Origin: Favolaschia claudopus
Lineage: Eukaryota > Basidiomycota > Agaricomycetes > Agaricales > Mycenaceae
DNA: 64,000 nt
Assembly (NCBI GenBank): GCA_037176885.1
Contig: JAWWNJ010000050.1
Coordinates: 558,001-622,000, forward strand
Direction of reading: 5' to 3'
Shown here: in pieces, positions 44,313-54,163 of the stretch
Position numbering within the stretch: position 1 is the stretch's first letter
Layout: each line of letters opens with the position of its first letter
Notes under the pieces: model-generated
The model's input: the letters and a program-made list of their open reading frames with translations, nothing else
What the model was told of the DNA's origin: nothing
The model's database searches: none
Made by a program: the position numbers and the translations under genes

Positions 44313-44910
44313 TTATCTACACCTGGAGTGAAATGCGTCACAATAGAAAAACGCGGATGATGTGGGAGCGAACAGAGTCCTCCGACCACCGTATTCTACG
44401 ATGGTCAATATGCGAGTATGTTCAGTGCATAGCACGCACCCGTTCTCCGTCAACGCTGCTAAGAGGCTCTGCTTCACTATCCGTCCCTCAATGCCTTCTG
44501 CAAGGGCTAAGGTTAAGATATTGCGGTTTCCCTCTCCGTTTGTGGCGTTATCTACATGCATCTGTGTCCTCAGGACTTCCATGCGTGCCGCCGTCTCAGC
44601 GATTGCTTCCTGAGCTGACAAACCAGCAATCTCGAACTCTTCAAGTTCAGCATCAATGTTGTTCACTATCATTTTAATCACCGCATGTCGACCAAGTGGT
44701 GGAAAGACACACACTTTGGAGAATGAGTGGTACAAGCTGCTGTCGTCTGCGTTGAATTGAGAATCGCTGCAGGAAGGATTCAACACCCCCGCCGGGCTTC
44801 CACTGAGCTTCCAGCAATTCAATATCCGACTTAAGAGCCTCTACCCGCTTCCTGACTACTTTACGTGAGTGAAGTCCGTCGGGTAAGCAGGAATAGTACG
44901 TTCGAGGCCC
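44313..44910 (-). CDS. Hypothetical protein fragment, helical
   Basis: A minus-strand open region. From 44690 down it reads MIVNNIDAELEEFEIAGL, then SAQEAIAETAARMEVLRTQM and ILTLALAEGIEGRIVKQSLL, Glu/Ala/Leu-rich and probably helical. Upstream in another frame (44890-44790) it reads VVRKRVEALKSDIELLEAQW, which would join if there is a short intron or a frame break. No family is recognised, and neither the start nor the end is certain. It may be a remnant of a coiled-coil protein of a host gene or element. Confidence 0.35.
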
Positions 44911-45092
44911 GGGGGCGTCGAGGGGGATTTACTGGGCAGAACATATGACGGCGAAAGCGACCACAAAGGCTCTCCGAGTACTTCCGATGAATTTGAGGTG
45001 CCAAATCGGACATCCAGACGGAGGGAGTTTTTGACTCTTATATTACTAGGGAAATTAACGTTACAGAATAAATAAGCAGAACGATCTGGGGC

Positions 45093-45392
45093 TCACATCT
45101 GGCAATCGACGGGCACAGCCTCAAAAATTAATAGCGTTATTGTGATCCACAGGAAGACGACCGCTAATTTGAATATACTTTGCGTCATTAGCAAGTCTCC
45201 AAAAACGCGTACCCCACAAGCGAGATATGGGCCCAAAGCCCTGGTGTTCTTCGAAGTGAAATAAAGAAGGACTATGCTTTCCCAGAGACCAACCACATTT
45301 GCGGACAATGCTCCATCGGGACATGTACAGACGTCGATAATGGCTCGAAATGCAATGCCAATCATAATGGAAAGTGCGGCGTCCATGTCCAT
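45093..45392 (-). pseudogene. Fragment of a multi-membrane-segment fungal protein
   Basis: A 99-codon frame with two hydrophobic stretches (about residues 35-47 and LAVVFLWITITLLIFEAV) and a polar motif LSANVVGLWESIVLLYFTSK between. This combination resembles an uncharacterised Agaricomycete membrane-protein family with ANVVGLWE and PYLAxGxRxxxDLLxT motifs (recalled, not searched). It ends near a donor-like AGATGTGAGCC. The upstream exons that should encode further helices are not visible, so it looks partial. Confidence 0.35.
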
Positions 45393-45429
45393 GCTCTGAG
45401 AGCGATGGTTCGTCTTTGTCTCATATATA

Positions 45430-45580
45430 AGTATAAGTAGCGGCGCCGCTCAAGGCGGCGCCGGAGAGCTGAATCCGATGCTTGAATTATTCATATGCGC
45501 GGGGTAGTCAGATGCTCTATATAAACCAGCTCGGTGATATCCCTCAATAGAGGCTTGATTTGATTTGATTTGATTTGAAG
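45430..45580 (+). repeat. GC hairpin and TTGAT microsatellite
   Basis: GGCGCCG-7-CGGCGCC hairpin at about 45443-45463, a TATA-like CTATATAAACC at 45519, and a pentanucleotide run (TTGAT about four times, ending about 45577). Non-LTR elements often end in such short tandem tails, so this may be a retroposon 3' end, but no upstream coding part is seen. Confidence 0.5.
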
Positions 45581-45938
45581 TTCTAATATATGCTGTACCT
45601 GGCTACGGAAGAGCTATGCAGCAGTACGGTAAGGGTTGGCGGGGATTTCATATAGTAGGTAGTTTGGAAACGGTAATATAGACTATAACGAGAGAGGAAA
45701 AGAAGGTTAAGTATCGCGCAAGGGAATGAAAGTTTGAGGAGTAACAGTATCAAATATTTGAGATGGAACAGGAAGGAAGGGGAAGAGGGAGACATAGGGT
45801 GGGTATGAATCAAGGATGAAGAATACAGAAGAATAAAAGAGAGCGGAGAGGATTAACGAGGGGATTGTATGTACGGGAGAGGGTGGACCGACGACTTATC
45901 TAAAGCCTGGTGAAGGTCCGTCATGCGCTCCGCCAGAG

Positions 45939-46588
45939 TTACCGCCAACTCTTTCCGACGCGGGGGAAACGAAATTGGAGCAGACTGGAGAATGCGGGCA
46001 GCCAGTCGTTGAGGTATTCCTGAAGGACCTCTACCTCTTCGACTCTCGCGAGTGTAAGACGGATGTCTCCGTTGCGATATTTCGCAACAGCACGAGCCGA
46101 TGGGTGGATAGGGGAGTCAAACTCCATCTGGTTCATGAGTGCATTGAACTGTTGTTGGATTGCGAGGTGGGTGTCGTTGGCGAACGCCTTGTGGAGGCAA
46201 TCTTTCGGGGTCAATACGAGATCACGTGATGTGTCACGGGTGACGTGGGAAGGGGCGAGTGACGTGGCGGGTGAGCTGGCGGCGACAGAAGCATAGGATT
46301 TGTCTGGGGTGCTGGTGGATGCAGGAGTGGTTTGGGTGGTCAAAGTGGGTAGGGATTCCAGTTTCGTCATAATGGTGTCCAGTTTTGTGTATTTGAGTTG
46401 GCAGCAGGCTGCTGTACAAGTGCGGCGGCAAGCGCTCGAATGGTATTCCAGTCGGCAAGAGGAACGGTGCAGGATTTAGCATTGGTAGTTTTGGGAAGTT
46501 TAACAGCGTAGATTATTTTGTGAAGATTCTGGATGGTAGCGCTGGGAAGCGCCCTGGGTGCAGATGGTGGTACCGGATCAAGAGGCAT
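45939..46588 (-). pseudogene. LINE (Tad-like) ORF1 fragment
   Basis: Part of the RNA-binding ORF1 protein of a fungal non-LTR retrotransposon. The distal frame (46370-45939) reads SYASVAASSPA, RDLVLTPKDCLHKAFANDTH, YRNGDIRLTLARVEEVEVL and QFRFPRVGKSW, matching the usual ORF1 pattern (SYA...A, then VL-P...KAFAN, then a GD(I/V)R(L/V) RRM-like strand). The upstream frame (46588 downward) reads PLADWNTIRALAAALVQQ and needs a frameshift near 46410 to connect. Neither zinc knuckles nor an ORF2 endonuclease/RT are present. An isolated CGCCGCAACTGTA (about 46592), like the CAGTTGCGGC MITE terminus, lies at its 5' border. Confidence 0.65.
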
Positions 46589-46606
46589 CCTTTTCGCCGC
46601 AACTGT

Positions 46607-46941
46607 ATGAGTAGGTTATGCTGCAGAGATAGCTGGTGAAGATAGAGGATGACGGGAGATTGCATAGTAGCCAGCTTCAAGACTTGAGAATGAACGTGCG
46701 GCGTCGTGGAAGTGATAGGTGACATGTCACACAGTGATTCGGTAGGACATGATGTTTCTCTCGATATTCAGCTATCTTGTCTATGTTCAGTTCTTGAATA
46801 CGTGTATCATAGTACTGGCAAACTATGCTAAGAGGATTTGAGTGACCCCATAGACTTTTTTGTGTTTCTTGACCGTTTTCGTTGGTTTTTTTTTGTCTTT
46901 TCTCCATGGTGTATTTCACTTCTTCCCCATGCTCTCACTTA
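46607..46941. other. No confident gene
   Basis: Nothing recognised between the LINE fragment and the next TIR element. Confidence 0.3.
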
Positions 46942-47370
46942 TGGTGCCCTCCACTAAGGCACCACCAATTGCTGACAACAGCTACTACGCGGGCAGGAAA
47001 ATCCGGATTTCTTATCCCTCTTGCCAAAATGCTCCATTCCATTGGTAGAAACTTTTGGCAAGAGGGATTTTTATTGGCGGCAAAATTGAGGGAGATATAA
47101 AAGTTCCACCCCCAAAAAATTGGGACTGCAGCCTACAAACGTTCGCACCCCCCTCCATTTACGCTCACTCACACGTTCCCAATACCGCTATGTGTGCACA
47201 TATGATATGGCGCTGCTGGTTGACGTGAAAGCATGAATTTCATTGGCGAAGCTCGAGTAAAATCTAAGCAAAAGCACCGATCTCTGGCACTAAAAGAGGT
47301 AGGCAGAAAAAAGTCCTACGGCAGATTTGGGACTAGTCAAGCAGTGGTGGTGACTTAGTGGAGGGCACCA
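46942..47370. mobile_element. TIR element (TGGTGCCCTCCACTAAG) with inner hairpin
   Basis: 429 bp, ends TGGTGCCCTCCACTAAG and CTTAGTGGAGGGCACCA. Near the left end a separate 16-bp stem (ATCCCTCTTGCCAAAA, 47014-47029, with its complement at 47053-47068). No coding frame. No obvious target duplication. Abuts the truncated DIRS RT fragment. Confidence 0.8.
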
Positions 47371-47404
47371 CAGACAAAACCCTCGTTGGTAGAGCGCGTC
47401 ACTA

Positions 47405-48772
47405 GTACTGTATCTGGTGCTGCTCCAAACGGGTGACAATGGTCAAGAAGAAATTTCCCGTCAAAAGAGAGACGAGGAAAGGCTTATGCGCTGGCAAGAA
47501 TGGGCATGTTCGATGGAATGCCTTGATATCGAAACCGCAGGCCTGAGTACCGTCGGGGGCATTGGCAATCTGAGAAACAAGCAATGATGAACAACTGCAG
47601 ATAGTTGGTTGATGAAGGTATAAGAGTGAGATATGATGCGCTGGGCACGCCGACGCGTTCAATACAAATGAGGTTCACGAGACAAATAGAATGGTGCCGT
47701 TGCTCCCGTCACGGAGAGCATCGCTGCACTCGATACCAATGGTACGAAGTAGACGCCCATGCACCGTCATGCGTGATACGAATACGAGGCGCCATTGCGC
47801 TGAAGAAGACGTGCACCGTCGCGCTTGACACGGAGAAGATGCACCGCTGTGCGGGGTACGAATACGAGACGCCGTTGCGCCGAAGAAGATGAGCGCCGCG
47901 CGCTTGATACGAAGAAGATGCACCGTCGTGCGGGGTACGAATACGAGACGCCGTCGCGCCGAAGAAGATGAGCGCCGTGGAGCTTGATACGAAGAAGATG
48001 CACCGTCGTGCGGGTTACGAATACGAGGCGCCGTCGCGCATGATGTGGAGAAGATACACTGTTGTGCAGGATACGAGGCGCCGTCGCGCCAAAGAAGGCC
48101 GCAGCCGAAGCCTTGGCATAACCGAGTCATAGACCCAAAGAAAATGATGATGGGGGTAAAAGATATATTCACAAAACTCACCTGCGCGGCCACCTTCCAT
48201 GGCATATCGAAACGAGTCGGAAATTCGTCCTTGTTTACGAAGTCATTCACCGCAGGTGTTCCCGATAACGGATCGCTCTTTGAAAGGTGTCGGCAGACAC
48301 GCTTTTTGGAATCCAAACCCGGACCTTGATCCTGCACGGACACGATAAGGGGAGAGCAATAGAAGGGACCGCGACAGATTTCTTCCATCTCCTCTCGAGT
48401 GAAAGGGCCTGACATTCGACCTGATGCCAGCTCCGTATCTAGGTAATCCCTCGTCGTTTGCCATTCGATTATCGCCGAAGGATGGTTTGGTATTATAATG
48501 GTTGACTCCAGCTTTGGAAGACGCCCGAGTGGGAAGCCTTGTCGAAGACTCTTGGCAAGAAAAGGGTAGTCTGCATTTAGGTTGTGCTTGCGGAGTAGGT
48601 GTTCGATGGCGTCGACGTCGTAAGGATGGATCACGCGATCCAAGAGCTCGGAGGTAGGATGTGCTGGAGGAGGACGCTCGTGAACGACCGCAGAAAGGTC
48701 TGTATACCAGTTTAGTCTGTGCAGGGGATAGGATGTGCTCTGAAAAATCAAGGATACGGGGAACTTCGTCAC
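47405..48772 (-). pseudogene. DIRS/Ngaro-type reverse transcriptase fragment
   Basis: N-terminal RT part of a tyrosine-recombinase retrotransposon. Exon-like segment 48772-48182 reads RVIHPYDVDAIEHLLRKHN, FLAKSLRQGFPLGRLPKLES, YLDTELASGRMSGPFTREEM, CRGPFYCSPLIVSVQDQGPG and DEFPTRFDMPWKVAAQ. After a possible 612-nt intron it continues at 47569 in frame with IANAPDGTQACGFDIKAFHR, the start of the RT palm (first catalytic Asp in FDI). A frameshift near 47455 then moves the expected DHCHPFGAAPD into another frame, and the sequence ends at about 47400. The YxDD motif, RNase H and recombinase are missing. It overlaps the Gag-like frame upstream by 4 bases. Confidence 0.8.
47570..48181 (-). other. 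Apparent intron filled by a 79-bp minisatellite
   Basis: Begins GTGAGTTTTG and ends TTGTTTCTCAG on the minus strand, and splicing it out restores the RT frame (KVAAQ-IANAP). The interior (about 47755-48095) is a GC-rich tandem repeat of period about 79-80 bases with 4-5 copies, each containing GATGCACCGTCGTGCGGG, TACGAATACGAG and CGCCGTCGCGC. The open frame running through it is Arg/Ser-rich and repetitive. Confidence 0.7.
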
Positions 48773-49310
48773 GGAACAAAGGATCCATTCTGGGCTCTCC
48801 GACAGCTAGGGTCCCGGGAGAAGGCGTAGTGGGATCCTCCACATAGAGAGCAGACGTGCATGCGTTCTGCGGCGCCATGGTTCCCGGCACAATTTCCACT
48901 GATGTTATACCGGATGCAGAGGTTCTTACACTCGGGACCGCGAAAAGGCTTTGCGGTGCGCAGGTCGCGATCATCGGTTTTACAAAACATGCTAGAACCG
49001 TCTCGAAAGGACTTCACATCGGCGGGGTGATCATCAATGCGATGCGGTCCTGCACAAATCAAGCAAACTGGGTTGGTGCGAGGGACCTCTGGTAAGCTTC
49101 CGCGAGGGCGCGGAGGGAAGCGTTCCTGAGAACGAGAATGCGGATCGAAGGGCTCCCGCGATCGACGTCCTGGAGCCTCGCGCGATGAACGGTTATATCG
49201 GGGATCTTCGAACTGGGTGCGCAATTGTTCATGAGGTGCGGGATTGGGATCGTCTTTCGAAAGACGTTTGTGGGTCAAAAAATACCGCTTGCGCAGCTGG
49301 CACGCGGGGC
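48769..49310 (-). pseudogene. DIRS/Ngaro-type Gag-like fragment with zinc motifs
   Basis: The reading from 49278 to 48769 (169 codons) contains Cys/His clusters: CLICAGPHRIDDHP, CIRYNISGNC and HVCSLCGGSHYAFSRD ending in C. That is the pattern seen upstream of RT in basidiomycete DIRS/Ngaro elements, where this protein packages RNA. The N-terminus is Arg/Pro-rich. The frame ends in NGSFVP and overlaps the RT frame by GTGA, suggesting coupled or shifted translation. The element is cut off near 49.3-49.39 kb by the GGGGGAGC repeat. No split direct repeats or inverted terminal repeats of a complete DIRS were found. Confidence 0.72.
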
Positions 49311-49392
49311 TCGTGCGACGACAACAGCATCTGGGCCTGTCTGTAGGTGCTCAGAACAATCTCAACTTTGGACGATTGCTTCCCCATTCATT

Positions 49393-50171
49393 GGGGGAGC
49401 TTGCTCCCCCTTTATCAGAGCCGTCACCGAAAAGCAATAAGCTGTGCAAGACGGCTTTTTGATGGCGTCACTGCCCTTGACGTGCGCACGTCAAGATTGG
49501 CATGCTCCGAGTGATACGATGTTCTTCCGACTCCTCTGAGCCAGCTCCGGTCAACTCGAGCTGACAGCGAGCTGATGGGCAATCAACTCGAGTTCAGCTC
49601 CAACTCAGCTCCCGGCAACACTACTTCCGAGTGATCCATCCTGATCCCTACTGATCCAGACTGATTGCAGCGTGATGGTGCATCCTTTTCAACTGATGGT
49701 GCACCCGTCCTTGACCCTGCCCGAGGCTGCTTAACGGAAGGGAAAATACAGTTCTCTATTTCATACACGGTACAGAGGGGCAGGTTCTGGCGCCATTAGT
49801 TTCCCAGAAAGTTGCTGTAAAGAGGGGATGAAAATAAATGATATCAATGTTGCAGCTTGCTCAGTTATAGTGTCTGTATAGAGAGACCACGGTTCTGAGT
49901 GGATAGGTATTCTATCATGATGATAAGCTAGTCAGAAATTTGATTGGTGGTTCATCCTCCAGAACGTCAGAACGTTGTTGCCCGGCATAAGTAAAGTTTT
50001 GTTCACAAAGTAGAGTACTACTAGAGTACTTATGTGCGTGAAAAAGAATCCAGCCGAAGTATGCCCCCCCAAACAACAGCGCAACATTAATATTGTTAAT
50101 TTGTGTGCCATATAAGAATTTACACAAGCTCCCCCTGCTGTAGGCCGGTATTCCGGCATACAAATCATATT
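49393..50171 (+). repeat. GGGGGAGC element, dispersed copy
   Basis: A nearly complete copy of the element that forms the array at 17262-19220, from the palindromic left end to the AAATCATATT right end. About 685 bp after removing a short insertion. Includes the 50-bp segment CATCCTCCAGAACG to GTTGCCCGG, which is also in the third array unit but absent from the second. Confidence 0.85.
49532..49623. mobile_element. Short hAT-like insertion with target duplication
   Basis: About 92 bp inserted in the GGGGGAGC element. Sister copies at 17.8 and 18.7 kb show the empty site (TTCTTCCGAGTGATC). CTTCCGA is repeated on both sides, and CTTCCGAG/C would be an 8-bp hAT-type duplication. The right end is GGCAACACTA; the left terminus is degraded. 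Same family as 1-89. Confidence 0.85.
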
Positions 50172-50888
50172 CGGTATAGGGCTCCGGAATGCAGATGCTT
50201 ACAAATCTCCGTCCAAATGCTTTGTAAGCACTGTCCAGGAGTCCTGAGTCCGGACTTCATGTGACTTCGGACTGCGCGCCGAATATTAATGAACTTTTCT
50301 GAGTGTTCAACTTTGGTTCAACTCAGATTCAATTGGCTCATTTGAACCTCATGAGTACCCTACCAACACCTATATACTCAATGGTTGCTTGCTCATTAAG
50401 AAAGAATTCAGTAAACGTCAAATTTTGTAAATTACAAGCCTCCTCAAGTTACAAGCACTTTGCCACTAATGCCGGGGCTCGGGGAATGCCTTGAGCAACT
50501 TCAAAAAAAATTACCAGACTTTGTGCTACTACCAGTGTCTTGGATATACTTACTACTACCCAGTGAGTATAGGCTATAGCTGTCAAAATTAATGATTCAA
50601 CAAAAAAGGGCCACTGAGTGTGCAACCAGATTCATGAGGAGCAAAAGGGGTTTGAAGGTGGATATGAGGGCGGTCACTGAGACGGTTCTGAGGTTCGTCA
50701 ACTGAATATGTAAGTTGGTTACCCAAATCGGGCGAAAAACTGTTCGAGCCAATAATGTTGCCCGAATTTAGCAAGATTAGCTACTGTAAATGGGTGAATT
50801 GGACGTATTAGACCAGGATGTTGAATTCCCATTCGCACTGAAGCAAGCTTACCCTCCTATGTGGACCATTGTCCACATACCCGACATG
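50172..50888. other. No confident gene
   Basis: Nothing recognised. Confidence 0.3.
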
Positions 50889-51859
50889 TTAGTCAAGGGA
50901 GAAAAGGCCGTCCGAAAAGATCTTTTTACGTAGCTCGCGTTCGACAGGGTACCAAACTTCATACATCGCTTCAAACTCTTCAAGATTTGCAAAAAACTTC
51001 ACATGCAAGTCGTATTCGGAATGATGAGTGTTCTTGGTATCTGGGTTATTGGGGTCAACGGGGGGACAAATAAGGCGGAGAGCCTCCAAGAGATTCTGCG
51101 AGGCGGCACGCCATTCGTTCGGGGAGAGAATGGGCCGGCTAGGTTCTTCTCCCAGCATCTTTATTGCCTTCGGTACGTCCACCACGAAAACCTTCTCGGG
51201 TTTAACCAACGAAGCTGTCTGCTCGGCATCGATCTGATGAGCGGGGATGCTGCCTGCGTTCTCGAAGGCGTCTCGGACGACTCGATCTGACCACCAGTGC
51301 AAAGGAAAATGGACGTCATGATGGAGAGACATGAGGAAGATACTTGGAATTTTTGGTGGGCCCTTGAGTGCGGAGGAGATGATATGTGGATTTTTCATGA
51401 GTTTTGTGCCGAGTATCGACTGATTAGCCTTCGCTTTCTCGGCCTCTTTCTCCGCACGTTCTTTATCCTTCTTTGCCTTATCTTCGGCGTCGGATTCAGC
51501 TTTCTTGAGATGTTCTCCAGCGATATACTCCATGAGAAAGGTCGGGAGAGGCGATACCGGTTTCGGAGTTGGTCAGAGAACACCAAAAGTTTCTTCGAGC
51601 TGCGTACATAGAACGGTTGGAGAGCCTTTCCAACGTCGAGACCTGCGGGTACTGGTCCCGCCTTCGCTGTGTTCTCGTATGCGCGGGTGAAAGCAATACT
51701 TGAAGCGTTCTCCGACTCTATACGGACATTCTGTTGGTTTTGCTCCTTGAGTGTCATATTCGGGAGTGGAGGTATACCAGTGGGACGCGTCGTCCAGAGG
51801 ACATAGTCAAAATCGGAAGGGAGAGGAAGTGCCTGTCCACAGCCTGAAGTCGTCGACAT
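50889..51859 (-). pseudogene. Unknown Agaricomycete-type protein, one frameshift
   Basis: About 323 codons on the minus strand starting MSTTSGCGQALPLPSDFDY. The first part (51859-51540) includes GIPPLPNMTLKEQNQQN and PVPAGLDVGKALQPFYVRSS. Near 51535 one base seems lost: SDQLRNRYRLSRPF should continue LMEYIAGEHLKKA, which is in the next frame. Then a charged coiled coil (DAEDKAKKDKERAEKEAEK), ILGTKLMKNPHIISSALKGP, LMSLHHDVHFPLHWWSD, AEQTASLVKPEKVFVVDVPK, and the C-terminus ELRKKIFSDGLFSLD. I do not recognise a named domain. The layout (helical, charged, followed by a conserved globular half) recalls Gag-like or transposon-linked proteins, but that is a guess. If the frameshift is a sequencing error, this is an intact gene. 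Confidence 0.6.
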
Positions 51860-52104
51860 TGCAAAAAACGCGAAGATACCGAAGGTGTAAGAGAGAACTT
51901 TGCTTTCGCGGAAGACGTGATAGCTTGGCTTAGCCTTGAGAAGTCAAAGCTCGTGCTGAAACGGATCATATACTTACCTACCTATGTATTGTGATGCCGG
52001 TGCCCGGCTTACAGAAAAGGGGGAGCTTGCGCTAATTCCGTCCAGCCTGAACAGAAATGATCTTGTGAGAGGCAAAGCAAAGGCAAAGTTTCGTTAAATC
52101 AGCC
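51860..52104. other. Upstream region, nothing recognised
   Basis: A short sequence with possible promoter function for the minus-strand gene at 50889-51859. No motif is certain. Confidence 0.25.
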
Positions 52105-52425
52105 TTACATACACAACTCAAGCCATACTTCTTGTCTTAGTGCCGCAGTCCCGGTAAAACCTGCTACCATAGAGCTGAATTCGGAAGGCTCTTTGACTCT
52201 TACCATCATCATCGTTTCTTCGACAGGACTCTCTTGCTGTTTTCTGCTCGGATTTCGACGGTTCTTGGCTTGAATCACTGAGTAGCACACCATCTCTCCG
52301 CACTGGACTACCTTGGTCTCTCTCGAGCTGACTGTGCTGCCCGCTGCTTGCTTTGCTTGCTCTGGGACCTCCTCGTCGACTTCTGAGTCAATCTCGGATC
52401 TTGTGTCATATGGTTGATGGGTCAC
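52105..52425 (-). CDS. Hypothetical small acidic protein
   Basis: 106 codons starting MTHQPYDTRSEIDSEVDEEV. An acidic N-terminus, then a mixed region. No family, membrane segment or signal peptide. It lies just upstream of the 50.9-51.9 kb gene on the same strand, so it might be a 5' exon of that locus. Chance open frame not excluded. Confidence 0.3.
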   Translation of the reverse strand: MTHQPYDTRSEIDSEVDEEVPEQAKQAAGSTVSSRETKVVQCGEMVCYSVIQAKNRRNPSRKQQESPVEETMMMVRVKEPSEFSSMVAGFTGTAALRQEVWLELCM

Positions 52426-52536
52426 GTCACCATCCGGTTCTCGGGCTCTACACGCAACCGGTCATTGACTCACGGATCTCGAGTCTCGGAGCCGGCAATC
52501 CACTGCGTCGGCTTCGGCTCGTCGCATGATCAGGAT

Positions 52537-52711
52537 ATGGAAAGCTTGAAAAATAGCGGACCCGATGTCCTGCTGTTGGATTGGGGTATGAAAAGCTTGA
52601 AAAATAGTGGATCCGATGCCCCGTGCTTTGTTTGCTCCGCCGTCTGGTATGGAAAGCTTGAAAGGTATGAAAAGCCTGAAAAATGGTGGATCCGATGCCT
52701 CAAATAGTGGA
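52537..52711 (+). repeat. Short tandem repeats (GAAAAGCTTGAAAAATAGTG)
   Basis: About four imperfect copies of a 33-60-bp unit containing TATGAAAAGCTTGAAAAATA and GTGGATCCGATGCC, with variable spacers. No protein frame of note. Confidence 0.75.
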
Positions 52712-53621
52712 CCCGATGCCTGGCTGGAGTGGATGTTGCATTATCCATGACGGAGTCCCCTCTGGCCTTGATTCTGGGGGAGTAAAGTTGGTCTGCACCA
52801 CGCTCCGCGTCCGGGACGACGTTTAAACTATGCTCTACTGCCCGAGCAGAGCACGTCCTGACATGACGTAAAAACTGTCTTTTTGCCAAATCCCGGCAGG
52901 GTCCCCTTGTGGGATAGGCGAACGTAAGGCGGGGGACTGCTTATAAAAACCATCCGAATGGACCGGCAGGTCTCAGGACACCCCGTGCCATGCATATTTT
53001 TGTGCGTGGTGGTTAGTCGCTTGGCGGTGGCGGGCGGCGAGACAGAGAGTTTTCATGGGTGCGGATCCGTACGAGGTGCCAGTCCTCAAATGAAGCACCC
53101 AGGAAAGCAACGGGAAACTGCCCTAGAGTCGGTGGGTGGCGGGCCGTGGCGTATAAGGAATAATAGCCTTATGCGGCCGGAGAGAACTAACTCCTCTGTC
53201 GGTCTTCATGTTTGAAATGACATGCTGGCTTAAGTTGATTCCTGCTGACCCTTCCTGACTGTCAAACCCATGCATATAATTTAAATAGGGTTTACGCCCC
53301 TTGGGTGCCGCTACGACGGCTATGGGGAAGGGGTGGGCCTCGAAAGAGAACCCTCTGCGGTGGGCACTGCCGGACGACTGGACATACACTAAGGGGGTTT
53401 TAGTGGGTATACGGCCGTATACCGAGAAAAATGGAGTAGGCTAACCTTTTCCTGGCCGGAGTCCCACACTGGTCAAACCGTGCGTAATGGCATTTCCTCC
53501 TGGACCTCTTCCCCGGCAATTTCTGGCCCGCAAACCAGACGACAAAGCGAACGACTTGGAATGCTTCTGCTGCCTGAGTATCGTTTGATTGAATTCAACG
53601 CTCCAAAAAAAAAAAAAATAG
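52712..53621. other. No confident gene
   Basis: Includes a perfect 18-base palindrome GGTATACGGCCGTATACC at 53406-53423 and a poly-A run at about 53606. No recognised coding sequence. Confidence 0.35.
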
Positions 53622-54037
53622 AGCTGAATTCAGGAATTTGTCCAATTTTGACTGCTGCCCAGGCTAATGGTTCTGATTTTTTTTTGGGGGGGAATGGAAT
53701 TGATGGACTCGGAACCGTGTGAACTGAAGTTGATTAAATCCTGCCTGAGTGATTTCCTATTGATGCGAGCCCTAGGCTGAGAGTATTTCTTTATTGCACT
53801 TTCCCCTGATTGCGCCGCTGCTGAATTCAGGAGTTTGTGCAATTTTGACTGCTGCCCAGGCTAATGGTTCTGATTTTTTTTTGGGGGGAATGGAATTGAT
53901 GGACTCGGAACCGTGTGAACTGAAGTTGATTAAATCCTGCCTTTGTGGTTTCTTCGAAAGTCGGGAGTAATTTCCTATTGATGCGAGCCCTAGGCTGAGA
54001 GTATTTCTTTATTGCACTTTCTCCTGATTGCGCCGCT
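53622..54037. repeat. Tandem duplication, about 200 bp
   Basis: 53622-53819 and 53820-54037 are near-identical. Copy 2 has about 20 more bases (CTTTGTGGTTTCTTCGAAAG region). Both include AATTTTGACTGCTGCCCAGG and a T-run followed by a G-run of variable length (polymorphic). No coding role is evident. Confidence 0.88.
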
Positions 54038-54142
54038 GTACAGTAGGCCACTTGTCTCTATGAGGCTTTGTTTAACATCACGTATTGATGGCGTACCCGT
54101 GGGAGAGTAGGCACATTGCACAGCCATCCACTTTTCGGGAAA

Positions 54143-54163
54143 AGGGGGGAGCAAGCTCCCCCA
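54143..54163 (-). repeat. Left-end fragment of GGGGGAGC element
   Basis: GGGGGGAGCAAGCTCCCCCA is the reversed palindromic terminus of the repeat at 17.3 and 49.4 kb. Only the end is present. Confidence 0.6.

Noticed and set aside
47675..48181. Arg/Ser-rich C-terminal extension of the RT frame
   Set aside because: It is the translation of a minisatellite within an apparent intron, not a protein domain.
20068..49623. CACTA-class assignment because elements end in CACTA
   Set aside because: The CACTA word is at the right end reading outward (5' end is TAGTG), opposite to CACTA elements. The 8-bp flanks fit hAT.
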